From Rosa chinensis (Eukaryota; Streptophyta; Magnoliopsida; Rosales; Rosaceae), in the NCBI RefSeq assembly GCF_002994745.2, contig NC_037090.1, forward strand, positions 38,931,001 through 38,995,000: DNA of 64,000 bases, given 5' to 3'. Positions 1-11,147 of the stretch are shown here, one piece after another (position 1 is the first letter of the stretch; each line of letters opens with the position of its first letter). A program made the translations under genes and the position numbers. The notes under the pieces were generated by a model that saw nothing but the letters and a program-made list of their open reading frames with translations, was not told where the DNA came from and did not search any database.

Positions 1-1225
1 ATCATATCAAAGCTCAGTTATGGAATCCTAAATCTCAATTGAATTTACCCGAAGTTAACTCACAAGCTCGAATTAACCCATTACCCTTTCTTAGTTCCTC
101 GTTAAGTGAATACAAGCTCACCACTTAATCTATTTCCGATTATGCAACCTAGACACAAGCTCGCTAAGTTTAACATATCAAAATCATTAAGCACTAAAAG
201 GGTTTGGATAAATCTAGGGTCACAAGTACGTTGGTAGTCTTGCTAAACCTAGGGTTTGAGTCACATGTAATTCAAGAAGACATTTTGCTACTCAATTGGA
301 ATCAACACACGACATATACGAATCTAGTGTTACTCCTAGCATTAGAACCCTAACCTCTTCATTTAGTTGCGCACCTAAACAAACAAGTAAAGATTCATCT
401 TGTAGACACAGTGAAACATAAACACTCAATTGATAATATAGAAAACCAAAAACTGAATTGTCATCAATATGAATTGAACATGTTTGGGGCTTTGAAATTG
501 CCCCTAGCTACAAAAGTATTTAGCTAGACATAGTCATGAATTCGCTGAATGCATACATCAAGAGAATTGAAAAGAAAAATAGAGATGAAAGAAGGAGATG
601 AGATCACGGCTAGATGATGGCAGAAGATGTCGTTCTCTCCTTTCTCTTGTGCGGCCGAACCTCTACTCAACTGAACGTCTCCCTTCTTTATTGCTTAGGT
701 CAGCAAATTTTCACTTCTTTTCCTTTTAGGATTCAAGTAGCTTCTCCTCTAAGATTTCTAATAATTTTCACCCATAAAAATATGTCATATATCTCTAATA
801 AACAGAGATATTCAGTTAATAGTCGTCGGTGGGCTTCTAAAAGGAATTCGGGCCTCAAATCATGGATTTCCGTCAAAGTGTCAGATTCCCGGACTGCTCG
901 ACCTTGCTGTACTAAATCGGCCATAACTTCTTGTAGAAAAATGATATGAATTAACCGTTAAAAGTTCTGGAAACTAGACATCGAAGGCTTTCCAAGAATA
1001 TAAAGTTCAGTATCTAGTTAGTTCTGAGCTGCTCTCAGTTTCATGTCGAAGTTGACTGATCTGCACAGGCAGATTTACTGATTTAGCTTCCTTTCTTCTA
1101 CTTTGCTCCATAACACCTACAAAACATAAAAATAGAGTAAATGACTCAAATAGATAGAAAACTAGCTGAGAAAACATGAAGAAATCAACACAAAATCATG
1201 TACATTTATGAGCTTATCAGAAATA
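1..1225. other. AT-rich repeat-like DNA without a supported gene
   Basis: No coding frame here has protein-like composition. Stretches such as the one around 480-540 and 1085-1220 look like non-coding parts of an LTR retrotransposon, but I cannot place ends. The right edge is the abrupt start of a truncated LINE at about 1226. Confidence 0.35.
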
Positions 1226-2903
1226 CCTAGGTATCCCAACTCTAGTAGGCCGGTCCAAGACAGATACATTTGCCTATATTAAAGACAACTTGTCAAAGAA
1301 ACTGACAGGATGGCTGTCTAAATTATTAAGCAGCGCTGGTAGAGAGATCTTAATCAAGGTAGTAGCTCAGGCTATGCCTCTATATACGATGAATTGTTAT
1401 CTGCTACCTCAGTCTCTTATTCAGGAACTTCACCAATTATGTGCTCAGTTTTGGTGGGGTAGTACGGAGGAGAAGCGGTCTATGCATTGGCGTGCTTGGG
1501 ATGCTTTATGTAAACCTAAGAGCATGGGAGGTATGGGCTTTCGACATTTATTTGCTTTTAATTTTGCCATGTTAGCAAAGCAAGGGTGGAGGTTAATCCA
1601 AAACGCGGATTCTTTAATTGGCCAGCTTTTAAAAGCTTTGTATTTTCCCCATTGTAATTTTTGGGAAGCAACTTTGGGGGTGCAACCCTCTTATGCTTGG
1701 AGGAGTATCGTGCAAGGTAGAGATATTCTACGGGAAGGTATCCGAAGACATATTGGCAATGGGACAATCACTAATATTTGGGCAGATCCCTGGCTAATGG
1801 GGGAGGACTTGAGTTTGTATAGGTCCGATCGAGCTACTGTGGTTGCGGATCTGCTTCTTGCTCCAGGTGTGTGGGACACTACTCTTTTATCTCATTTATT
1901 CCCTACACATATTGTTCAGAAGATACAGGCACTCCCACTTAGCCCTCAGAACCATGCAGACAGATGGATTTGGGATGCTGACAGAAAAGGCAGATTTACA
2001 GTGAAGTCTGCTTATCATATTGCTAGGTGCAGGATTCTTGAAGAGGAGCCTTCTAATCCTAACCCTAGTGCAGTTCTTTGGAAACAATTATGGAATGCCC
2101 CCGTGCCAGGTAATGTGAAGGTTTGTGCTTGGAAGGTGGCCTTTAATATTCTTCCTACATGAAGCAGGCTTAGTGAAAGAGGTATTGATATTGATACCCA
2201 ATGTCCGTTTTGTGATGAAGAAGTTGAGTCCCCAATTCATGTCCTACTTGATTGTCCCTATGCAGTTAGTATGCTCCAGGTAGCTCATATTCCTAATCTC
2301 CCAGGTGCCTCTTGTGTTGCGGATTGGTTGGTATCCATTTACTCACAGGCCCCTGCAGTTTTTGCTCCTTCATTGATGACCATCTGGGCTACTTGGCGTA
2401 ACAGAAATTCCCGGATTTGGGATGAGGAGTGCAAGTTGGCTATTGATATTGTGCCAATAACATTGGGTTGGTGGGAGGATTATAAGGCTGCTCGCACTCC
2501 CTCACCTTCTGTTCATAGATCAGGGTCTTTAACCCAATGGAAAAAGCCTCCTATTGGTTTTATTAAATTGAACGTTGATGCTGCCTTTTGTTTGGATTCG
2601 GGTATCACAGGATTGGGAGGTGTTTTCAGGGACCATGAAGGAGTTGTGTTGGGGGGCTTTTGACACACAGTAATGGTGTCTAGTTCTGCCCGCCATGCGG
2701 AGTTGTTGGCTTTGCTTCTAGGAGTGCAGTTGGCTATTGATCAGCATTTAACACCAGTGATAGTGGAAACAGATTGTATGGATTTGGTTCAAGCTATTTC
2801 TGGCTCTTCCCTTGATCAATTGGAGTTGGGGTTCTTAATTGATGACTTGCGAAACTTGTTGCATGCTGCTTTAGATGCTAAAGTAGTTTTTGGTAATAGG
2901 TAG
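1226..2903 (+). pseudogene. LINE ORF2 C-terminal remnant (RT thumb, zf-RVT, RNase H)
   Basis: A frame open to 2162 carries the RT C-terminal/thumb region (WLSKLLSSAGREILIK, FWWGSTEEKRSMHWRAWD, GGMGFRHLFAFNFAMLAKQGW), followed by the zf-RVT type region. A TGA at 2160-2162 then breaks the frame; just after it the same frame gives a Cys cluster (CPFCDEE...HVLLDCP). From about 2540 an RNase H domain of the RVT_3 type follows (LNVDAAF, then ARHAELLALLLGVQLA and VETDCMDLV), interrupted by another stop at about 2661-2663. At least two nonsense changes and the missing N-terminal half make it non-functional. The family assignment is secure; the exact clade is not determined. Confidence 0.8.
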
Positions 2904-3062
2904 GTTAATCTAGTAGCGCATACTTTGGCGCAGGAGGTCAAAGCTGGTCAATTTGGTATTGATTTCTTTACCAACATCCCTCCAAGTGTGGAGGTTCTAA
3001 TTTTCTCTGATTGTAATGACGTTTCATCAATGAATTAGTCTTCCATTTCCCTCAAAAAAAAA
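1226..3062 (+). mobile_element. 5'-truncated plant L1-type LINE
   Basis: The insert starts abruptly inside a LINE ORF2: the first codons read YLGIPTLVGRSK, a motif found near the end of plant LINE reverse transcriptases. It then runs through the RT C-terminal region, a Cys/His zinc region and an RNase H domain, and ends in an A-run at about 3053-3062. A truncated 5' end with an A-tail is typical of target-primed reverse transcription. I could not find a convincing target-site duplication, so the edges are approximate. Confidence 0.8.
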
Positions 3063-3571
3063 ATACACCTCCCTTCTTTTTTTAATTTATTTAATGACCA
3101 CATTAACCTTCAATTGAAAAAAAAAAAAAAAAATGAAAGACTCCGTCGAGATTGGAGGACGACAACAACATCGCAGTCCCTGAGACGTAGTATAGATGTT
3201 GATGGGCAACTATGGTTAATAAGTTTATAAAGCCTATATGGTATAATTGGTATTGGCACTTCTATATTGATTTGTATCATTACATCTCCATATAATTAGA
3301 TAAGTATGATTAGCTGTGGCTTCCATGCATGGTGTTTGACGAGACAAGACGAGAGAAGGACGCGAGGTTAACCATGTGAAGGAGTGTGGCAGTGGAAGGC
3401 TGCGAGCGTTGTCGATGGGAGGTAGGTGGTGAACTGGTGAATGATTTGAAACAATTGTTATAATTAATTCTTTTAATAAAATGAAGAGGGTATATAAGGA
3501 AGCTTAAAGAAAAAGTTGGACAACAAATTGAAGGGGTGTGTATTAAAAAATTATGGTTGCGTATATATAAT
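3063..3571. other. Intergenic, A-runs, no gene seen
   Basis: This stretch contains a second A-run at about 3117-3133, which may be the tail of another eroded retroinsertion, and otherwise AT-rich sequence. No supported gene or regulatory element was seen. Confidence 0.4.
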
Positions 3572-4797
3572 GGGGAGTGAAATTTGCACTCCCCTTTTTG
3601 TAAACCACACACTCTTTGCTGTTTATTCCAAAAATACCCCTTGTTAGTCCTTCATCTCTATTTTTATCGTTTCTTTTCTTTGGTACCCTGTTTCTGGTTT
3701 TGTTGAGTGGAATGTGAAGGCTCCATTAGAGGGCATATATGAAGATTATGAAGGTGAAGAAGATGAAGTGGATCTGAATGAGAATGATTTCAATATGGCG
3801 GATCCGGAGCTTTAGCACTAGCACTGACCACTTTCCTCGATCTTCTCCTTGAATCCTCAATGCTATCATCACCTTCCTCATCACTGGCCACTTTCCTCTT
3901 ATTCCTCCCAAAGCTCCTCAACTTGCTCTTCTTCTCCCTCACTTTCTACACACTCTACCTCCTAAACATGCCTTATCCATCTTCCAAAACTCGCAACTCG
4001 TGTCGATCACAGTCACTTCGTTTTTTGAACACCCTTTCAGGTTTCTCTCCCCTTTGTCTGCCAACTCTTCCACCTCATTCAATTCCTTGTTGTTGTCCAA
4101 ATTCAAGGAAGGGATCGTGGTAAGGTCATGCACGTCATTTCTGGTGCTCCTCCATCTCTTGTCTTTACTATTGGAGTGGGTGGTGTAGGTGACACAAACT
4201 CAGGGGTCGGTTTGTTTTATGAGGACTCTTTTGTTGGAAAGTTCGGAGCTTTCTTCGAAGCCATCGATAAAGAACAACTCGGAGATGGCGGCATTCATTA
4301 GGCCCAGCTCCTTTTCCGTCGTCTCGGGTCGGATTGGAAGATTCGGGTCGATTTGAGACTGATCAAATTGACTCAGTTGACTAGGCATTGGGACTCGGGT
4401 TTGTCGAGGAGGAGTTGGGGTTTCGGCTAAGGAAGGGGTCGAGTTCAAGGTTGTCGCCGGCTGGGAAGCCCTTGTTGGACTGGAGGCGGTCTAGCAAGTT
4501 AGGACCAGACTTGGTAGCGCGAACCAGAGCATTGTCGAGCTAGATGGATCTGATTGGTTGGCTGGACAGAGTTTTGATTTAGGATTGAACAAGTGATGAT
4601 CGGGGTCAGAGATCTCTCCGTGGCCTTGTTTGGTTTTCTCGACTTCTAGGAAGACATAGAGAAGCTCTGATTGTTTTGTGAAACTCATTTAGTGAAGATG
4701 AAAATATAAGACAGTAAGGGTAATTTGGAAAATTTAATGCACAAAAGAGAAAAAGGGTGTGTGGTTTATAAAAAAGAGAGTGCAAATTTCACTCCCC
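3572..4797. mobile_element. Non-autonomous TIR element (about 1.2 kb)
   Basis: The sequence starting GGGGAGTGAAATTTGCACTC at 3572 recurs inverted ending at 4797. The inverted similarity continues for roughly 80 bp on each side (about 3572-3655 against 4716-4797), including TTTGTAAACCACACAC on the left and its partner on the right. The interior has no transposase and reads like captured gene sequence rich in Ser/Leu codons, with no intact ORF I trust. No clear 9-bp target duplication was found, and similarity may extend slightly outward. Mutator-like is the likeliest class by analogy with neighbours; that is inference. Confidence 0.6.
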
Positions 4798-5087
4798 TTC
4801 AAATATTGCAATAAATTACAAAAACCAATACTTTTCCATACATGAGCAAATGCGGGTCCAAAAATCATAGCAAGCACACTTTGAGATGCCCTGAAAAAAC
4901 GGACACACTGTGATGCCCACAACATAAAATGGAATTAGAGATAATAGCATTCAGTCTACCCTCCAAAACCCTCTCGTATGGTCCCCACTGAACATACAGG
5001 ACAAGAGACAAGATTCAATTACGTCCTCGTTCTCGTCGCTGTCAGGATAATGAAACTCTATGCGAAAAAATATTATAATCGAGTATG

Positions 5088-6678
5088 TTATAATCGCTCT
5101 CTGTTCACTATATTTTTGTTGCCGGAATTGAAATTTCCAGCTCGAGATCCTTGCTCAACTGATGAAGGCACAGAATCTCTAGAATTAACTCCACGGATAT
5201 TCGCCATTGATGTCATAAATGTGCCATTCATAGACAACTTTTTGGGCATTACTTTGTTCACATTTCTGGCAGGCTGTCCCAACTTGTTTGGTTTTGCAAG
5301 TGAAGAAATGGGTGGTTTTCCATTAGCATTCCCTCGAGCCATATTACTTTTAGTTTGTAAAGCTTTTAGTTTCCCACGCTCTTTTTCTTCAGAATCACTC
5401 TGACTGTCATCGTCTGAGAAGCTTATCACAAGATTATTGTTGGGCCCCGAGTGGGCACGTGGAGGACGCCATCCAGGTGTTGGTACTCTGTTCGCATCAT
5501 TGCTCTTCTGGGAAGTAGGTTGCTTGGAGGTTTGGCACTGAATATCAGTAGAGCTTGCAGGAGATACAGCCTTCCCTGTGAGATAAACATAAGTCCATCA
5601 GACAAATCTAGTACACGATGCTGAATCATGAGGGACCATGAAATTTAATGCGACAAAAGAAAGTCACCAATAAGTGCACTAGTCTGCTACATACATGATT
5701 TGTTGACATCTGCACATTTTCATTTCACCCACATGCCTAAGACCAACTTAAAATTTGTCAAAAAAATTTATTTTGGGAACCATCAGCCTCAGATGTATTG
5801 CCAATTTGGCAGGAGTGGGAGCTCGACAAGATGATATATATGAAATATTCCATCTTAATGTTTCAAACAAAACAAAATAGAAATCTTTCCCTGTGATGAA
5901 AAGCAAGACTTACCCACTTGATTCCCATGGGTGAATTTGTTCACCAGCATGGGCCCTGTAGTACCAGTGGAACGTGCAACCGAGAGAACAGGATTTTCCT
6001 GTGGATATTGGATAAAGAGTACCCATTAAAGACAATTATGTATCTTCCTTAACTGACTATAATCACAACACACAATCATTAGCAAAATAGAAACGGTGGA
6101 AAGGCATTATCAGGTAAGAACCGTTTTAATACAGAAGCTCGGAAGCAGAGTCAATCAGGTGAAGAACCTTATGATCTTACCAACCAATACCTCTATATTA
6201 TCACTCATTCCAACATAACTTCTAACCATAACCCCTCATTGAATCCAGAACTTTCCGGTAGCGTAACGGAGAAATTAAAACTCAAAACAGTGCAAACCCC
6301 AATTTCATGTACACAGAGACTAATTTCAACACTCTTACTCAATCTAATCCTATAAGTTACCCAAGCTAAAGTAAACTCCAATATCCAGGAACTGAAACAA
6401 TCTAACATCAAAAATCCGATTCTAATTTCCAGAATTTCCCCAAATCTATACACAATACTCATGCACTGAAACAACAAGCTCAAACAGATAATAATCAAGA
6501 ACCAAAAATCAACACACAAGTTGCAGATGGGGCTAGGGTTTGGGGAGAGTAATAATCTTACGTCATTATCATCCGAAGAGAGCTCGCCTTCTTCTCTGGA
6601 TTTGGGAGGGAGCTCCGAGTTAGGGCTTTTGTCCGCCGCGGACTCGACTTGCATAGGCGCTGCGCCGTCGGGCTCCAT
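5088..6678 (-). CDS. Three-exon gene fragment, N-terminus of a ZFC3H1-like protein
   Basis: Three exons join cleanly on the minus strand: exon 1 6562-6678 (39 codons from ATG), exon 2 5914-5998, and exon 3 5088-5575 ending in TAA. Introns begin GTAAG at 6561 and 5913 and end CAG at 5999 and 5576; phases match, giving about 229 residues. The product is acidic and low complexity: SREEGELSSDDND near residue 30, then GWRPPRAHSGPNNNLVISFS and an acidic DDDSQSDSEEKE stretch. This resembles the N-terminal region of plant zinc-finger C3H1-domain proteins (ZFC3H1 family, nuclear RNA surveillance with the exosome), which are far longer; that match is from memory of the family. Neither the zinc finger nor the C-terminal repeats are present, so this is probably a truncated duplicate. 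Intact splice sites suggest it is recent or transcribed. Confidence 0.6.
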
Positions 6679-6983
6679 TTCAGGCGGCGATTACGGGTAT
6701 GTCAAGGTTTGGGTGACTGTGAGATTTGGAGAGTAAGAGAGGGAAGACCTTTATTGCTGTGAGATGTGAATTGCGAACCGATCAAGGGGATCCAGAAAAG
6801 CTACGGTCCGGAATTGGGCCAGCACACCCTTTAAAATATATGATATTTTCAATAATTAAAAGAAATTATAAATGTGAGAAATAATATGGAGGTATTTTTT
6901 CTTTTTCTCTTTTTGTTGTTTCCCTCTCGACTCTAATTTCATTTTTCTGTTAGATTCATCTAATCTCTTATTCCCGTTAACTT

Positions 6984-8127
6984 TTTTTTTTTTTTTTTTT
7001 TTTTCTGTAAAGTGGGCCGGTGCGGCTGGCCTAAAGTTTTGATTAATGAAACCATAGACTACAAGGGGAGGACATAGAGCCTAAACCCCATATTACAAAA
7101 TGTAAGGTATTCTAACATGCACTAATTGGTAAATAGTGCACATTTGACAACTCTATTTGCTTTGACAAATATGTGCATAACGGAAAGATAACTCTACAAA
7201 GGAGAAGCACCATAACAAATAGCACAGTTTTCCTACTATGTTGCCGCACGGAATCTAATCCGGCGACACTCTGCTACTAGGAGGTTGTGACCATTTGACA
7301 AAGCAAGGAACTCGCCGCTTAACTAGGACAATCAAGGCACGCAAGGTGCCCATATCGGGACAACGCCCACCTCTTCTTATTGAAAACAGTAAATAAGTAA
7401 CAACTAACAAAGCATAAAGTAAATGAAAGCTAAAAACATAGCTGCCCAAATTGGACCCAATTCCTAAACCCTATCCCAATAGTCGTTTAAGATTTGGAGA
7501 AGACCATGACCGGCCCATGAATGTTGCTGTCTCACCCCTAACGTCGCACCACCATCCAAACAGAACCACAACCGCCGTTAAGACCTCCCCACCATTGCTG
7601 CAACACTGTCGAGCCCAAGCCATCTGCCTGAACTGAGCTGATCCCGATTTGCCACATGCCGTACCAGAACAATCTCCAGTCCCCACCTGCAAACCACCGA
7701 TCCACACAGAGAAGATCGATCTCCGGTACCACCTGGAATCAATCCCAGCTAAGACGATCCCCGATCCCACCTGCAAACAACCAAGCTTAGATCGATCTCT
7801 GATCTCCGCCTCAACCCTATGAGACCAATACCCAAACCTCGAGCCCCGGCGATGCTAACCGGTGTGATCCAACCCTTCGCATAATTATTCCACCAAAGAT
7901 CCCGCCGCCATCGATCCCGGAAACACACACGCTCCGCCGAATAGATTTTCTTCCCCATTCTTAAACAACTTTCAGGCCAAAAATTCCCACTAGAGACCAA
8001 ACAGAGCAGCCAAGAGGGTTCTGACGAACGTGTCCCGTCCGACGACAACGTTGCTAGGATGTGCCGCCGGACAGAGGAGGGAATAGAGTTAAGGCTACAG
8101 GAGGCGCAGGTTTAGGAGCTTTTTTCC
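6984..8127 (-). mobile_element. Poly(A) retroinsertion with 15-bp TSD (LINE-derived, internally deleted)
   Basis: The 15-mer TATTCCCGTTAACTT occurs at 6969-6983 and exactly again at 8128-8142. Immediately inside the left copy is a T-run (6982-7004), that is, a poly(A) tail of a minus-strand insert. Length 1.14 kb. Read on the minus strand, the first ~650 bp are GC-rich like a plant LINE 5'UTR, and the last ~400 bp resemble a LINE 3'UTR ending in GGCCCACTTTAC before the tail. No ORF2 is present. I infer a deletion derivative or non-autonomous partner of a LINE. The TSD makes the insertion itself nearly certain. Confidence 0.8.
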
Positions 8128-8354
8128 TATTCCCGTTAACTTAAAGTACTGAAAATAAAAGAGTTATTTAATTTTAAGGTTCGTTTTGAAAAGTTTTTGA
8201 GAAGAACATGAGGCAAAAGATCAAAATTTCTCAATAAACTTAATTCAAAAAAATTATAAAATAGTTTTGGACCACCATTCGAGACAATTTTATTGACCAA
8301 TATGGAATTATGTTGATGTTGACTTGTCCAATTGTGTCTTCTTCTTCTTTTTTA

Positions 8355-10058
8355 GGCTAAATACTGTTTACTCTATGAACTTTCACGGAAAAAACAGTTC
8401 AGTCCCTCGCCTTTTAATTTGACACGTTTACTCTCTGTTCTTTCAATGTTACACCCAATAGGTCCATTCCATCACTCTCCATCCAAATCCTTCGTTAACT
8501 CCACATTTTTAAGGATAAAATTACTATAATACCTTGACTTTCTCATTCTTTAATTTTTTTTAATTGATTCTCTCTTTTTTTTCTTCTGTTCGACATCATA
8601 CCAGATTGCCTCTTCATCACAAGAACCCTGATCTATCTTTTCCAAACCCTCTCTTCCACCACCATCATGCCTCCAAAATCAAAACCCCAGCAGTGCAAAA
8701 CCCCAAAACTAGTCATAATTCCCACACCGGAAAACCCAAACCCGTCGGAGTTCTCCACCGCCATATCTAGAACAGTCATCGCCCAGATCTCCGCCCTCGA
8801 AACCCTAACCCACTTCGCGATCAACTACCTCGTGGCTATAGCCAAGTCCTTGGCCTCCTACAGCTTACTGAATTTGGTTTCTCCGAAGGACGAAAGAAGG
8901 AGTTAAATCAAATGAGAGAAGCTCTCGGTTTTCCGATGCCTTTTCCGGTGACTCCGATGGCGGTTTTGGATGCATGAGTTATGGAAACAATCCTCTCGTC
9001 GTACTCTATGTAGGGCTATAATTAATTTTTGAAGTCAATTATGTTTTGGAGAAATTGCATTTTGGGTGCACACGGCCACAGCCGTGGCCACTATGTTCAG
9101 TGGTGGTTTTGTCTCTTCTTCGGCCAATTCTAACTCGAATTCTGATTTCTATGATGATGACTGCATTTCGGTTACAAGATTGGTGAATTTGTTGAGACGT
9201 GAGCAAAGGGAGAATTTTTCCCAGCTACTGTGTTCTTCGTCAAGGGACAACTTCATCTGTTCTGATGTTGTTTGGCATCAAGGTTAGTTAATTAGGTTCT
9301 TCCTTGGAGGCTTTGGATGATATTGTGTATATGTATAGTTGGTATTCAATTACCTGAGTATGCGTTTTGATCATAGGATGATTTGAAGTTCATGTTGGCA
9401 CAAGGAAGGATTCGGTGAATTCACTGGTTCCTGGAAGTGGGGGAGCCAAAACTGGTTAAGAGGAAGAATGGGGAGGAGCTATGGGAGGATTTGGTAGTTG
9501 AGAATGGGAATGGGAATAGGGAATAGGGAATTTGGGTTAAGAGTAAGGGGAGAGTGAAAAGGGTGTGTTTTGGAGGTGAAGTGTAACACCAGAGATGGGG
9601 AAATGGCTTGAAATGCAGAGAGGTTGGTCTTGTGGGATTTCAATGAGTTTTGATCGAAGACTGATAGTCTGATACTGGGTTTTACAGGGTGATGAGGGGG
9701 TTGATTTTTGTGTCGAATTACGAGTGGATTTCCTGCTTGGCTGAGAGTGATTTTGTGATGCCATGGCTGGAAGAAGGATTAATAATGTCAGGTCTGGGGT
9801 TCAATATGGTAGATACTGGTCTGATGTCGAACAGAAGAATAAAAAATTTAAAAAAAAATTAAAGAATGAGAAAGTCAGGGGTATTAGAGTAATTTTATCA
9901 TTAAAAATGTGGAGTTAACGGAGGATTTGGATGGAGAATTACGGAATGGACCTATTGGGTGTAAAATTGAAAGAACAAGGAGTAAAAGTGTCAAATTAAA
10001 AGGCGAGAGACTGAATTGTTTTTTCCGTGAAAATTCAAGGAGTAAACAGTATTTAGCC
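8355..10058. mobile_element. TIR element with ~200-bp TIRs, gene-capturing type
   Basis: GGCTAAATACTGTTTACTC at 8355 is mirrored by its inverse ending at 10058. The inverted similarity extends about 200 bp inward (to about 8565 and from about 9855), including TCCATCCAAATCC against GGATTTGGATGGA. Flanks are T-rich, so the 9-bp duplication (TCTTTTTTA against TTTTTTTTT) is not informative. The interior (about 8640-9800) is codon-like and GC-richer than the TIRs, carries gene-like fragments and no transposase. This fits a Pack-MULE type element moved in trans. Confidence 0.7.
8667..9287 (+). pseudogene. Captured gene fragments inside the TIR element
   Basis: A frame from 8667 to 8906 begins with a Pro/Lys-rich leader, then ISRTVIAQISALETLTHFAI and NYLVAIAKSLASYS. 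This pattern (hydrophobic helix, SALETLT, helix) resembles the histone-fold helices of bromodomain-associated/TAF8-type proteins, with an internal piece missing; moderate-to-low certainty. A frame shift near 8860-8880 leads into a second short segment. A separate frame at 9066-9287 (SVTRLVNLLRREQRENFSQL) ends at a possible splice donor CAAG/GTTAGT near 9283. None forms a complete gene. I interpret these as transduplicated host exons. Confidence 0.35.
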
Positions 10059-10317
10059 TTTTTTTTTTTCCTTCTTTTCTCAACTCTGATTTAGTGTCAA
10101 AAAAGGTAATACCAACATTGATGACACGTGGTACTCTTGGACCACAAATATTTGCATGCGAATAACTTTGGTGCCTTAATAGGACATAAAGAGCATATTT
10201 TATTATACAGGGGCGAAGCCACGTTGGGACTCGTGGAACTCGTGCCCCACTGGATTTAAAAAAAAAAAAAAAATTCTCTACGGATTACTGAATAAGTAGT
10301 GTTTGAGTATTCATTAA

Positions 10318-10440
10318 ATGAATGCCAATTTGGTGTAGTGGCACCGCCTTATTTTTCCGCTACTTATGCAACTGCAGGTCTCAGGTTCAAGACCTTTTGC
10401 AGCATTAGACTAAGTATTGTTTTTAATCTCTTGCCTTTTT
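10318..10440 (+). mobile_element. tRNA-derived SINE-like sequence
   Basis: A box A-like TGGTGTAGTGGC at 10331-10342 is followed 41 bp later by a good box B, GGTTCAAGACC, at 10384-10394. That spacing and order is the internal RNA polymerase III promoter of a tRNA or tRNA-derived SINE. The sequence does not fold into an intact tRNA as far as I can see, so a SINE head is more likely. Downstream T-rich sequence could be a terminator. No clear flanking duplication. Confidence 0.5.
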
Positions 10441-10452
10441 AACATTAACACT

Positions 10453-10500
10453 ATTATTTCTTATAATTTTTTTTTTGGTAAAATTATTTCTTATAATTTT
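10453..10500. repeat. 18-bp direct repeat around a 12-bp T-rich insertion
   Basis: ATTATTTCTTATAATTTT occurs at 10453-10470 and exactly at 10483-10500, enclosing TTTTTTGGTAAA. This looks like the footprint of a target-primed reverse-transcription event that copied only a few bases and the tail. Confidence 0.6.
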
Positions 10501-11147
10501 AAAAATCAAAGATAAAATATGTTACCATCATAAAGAAAACTATTGAATTAATTAAAAAATATATAACTGTCTTTAAAAAATAATTGATATTTCCGTAACT
10601 TTATTTTAATTTATTAGTTTTTATTAAAATTTGATATATTTTAAGTTTCAATTTTTGTTTTAAATATTTGGGTGACCCACTTGAAATTAATTTATGGCTC
10701 AGCCACTGGTACCACCGTACCAGTAAAAGAAAAACATTGTTTCGCTCATTAAAACATTGTTCATATTGACAATCAAGATTCCAATTTCGCAGTTCATAGC
10801 AAACGTAACCTAAAAATCCTCAATCTTTTGCATAATGAAAAATTGAAACAACTATTCTTTTTTTTTTCTTTTATGCGTAAGGTAGTCAATAGGTACGACT
10901 ATAAACCCAGATCACATAAAAGAATGAGTCAATAGCCACCATTAGCAAAATAGAGATATACCCAGTAAAGCAAAATTAAAAACAACAACATAGAGAGCAA
11001 AAATCGCCCCAAGCTTAAGGGTAAATGTAATGTTCTAAATGCTGCTCTTATTTGCACGAACTCAGCACAACAAAGCAACTTTAAATTAATGCAACATGCA
11101 ATTCCAATTCTACACTGAATTCACCACATGTTTTGTTGTATTTTATA

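Larger units (their letters stand above)
10059..11137. other. Spacer with SINE-like piece, no protein gene
   Basis: AT-rich DNA. It contains a tRNA-like promoter pair at 10331-10394 and a 12-bp T-rich insertion flanked by 18-bp repeats at 10453-10500 (both listed separately), plus a phrase near 10208-10255 (GGGGCGAAGCCACG) that resembles the conserved edge of a degraded plant repeat. No ORF is supported. Confidence 0.4.

Noticed and set aside
10331..10394. A functional tRNA gene
   Set aside because: Box A and box B are present but no acceptor-stem pairing or anticodon arm can be drawn; a SINE head fits better.
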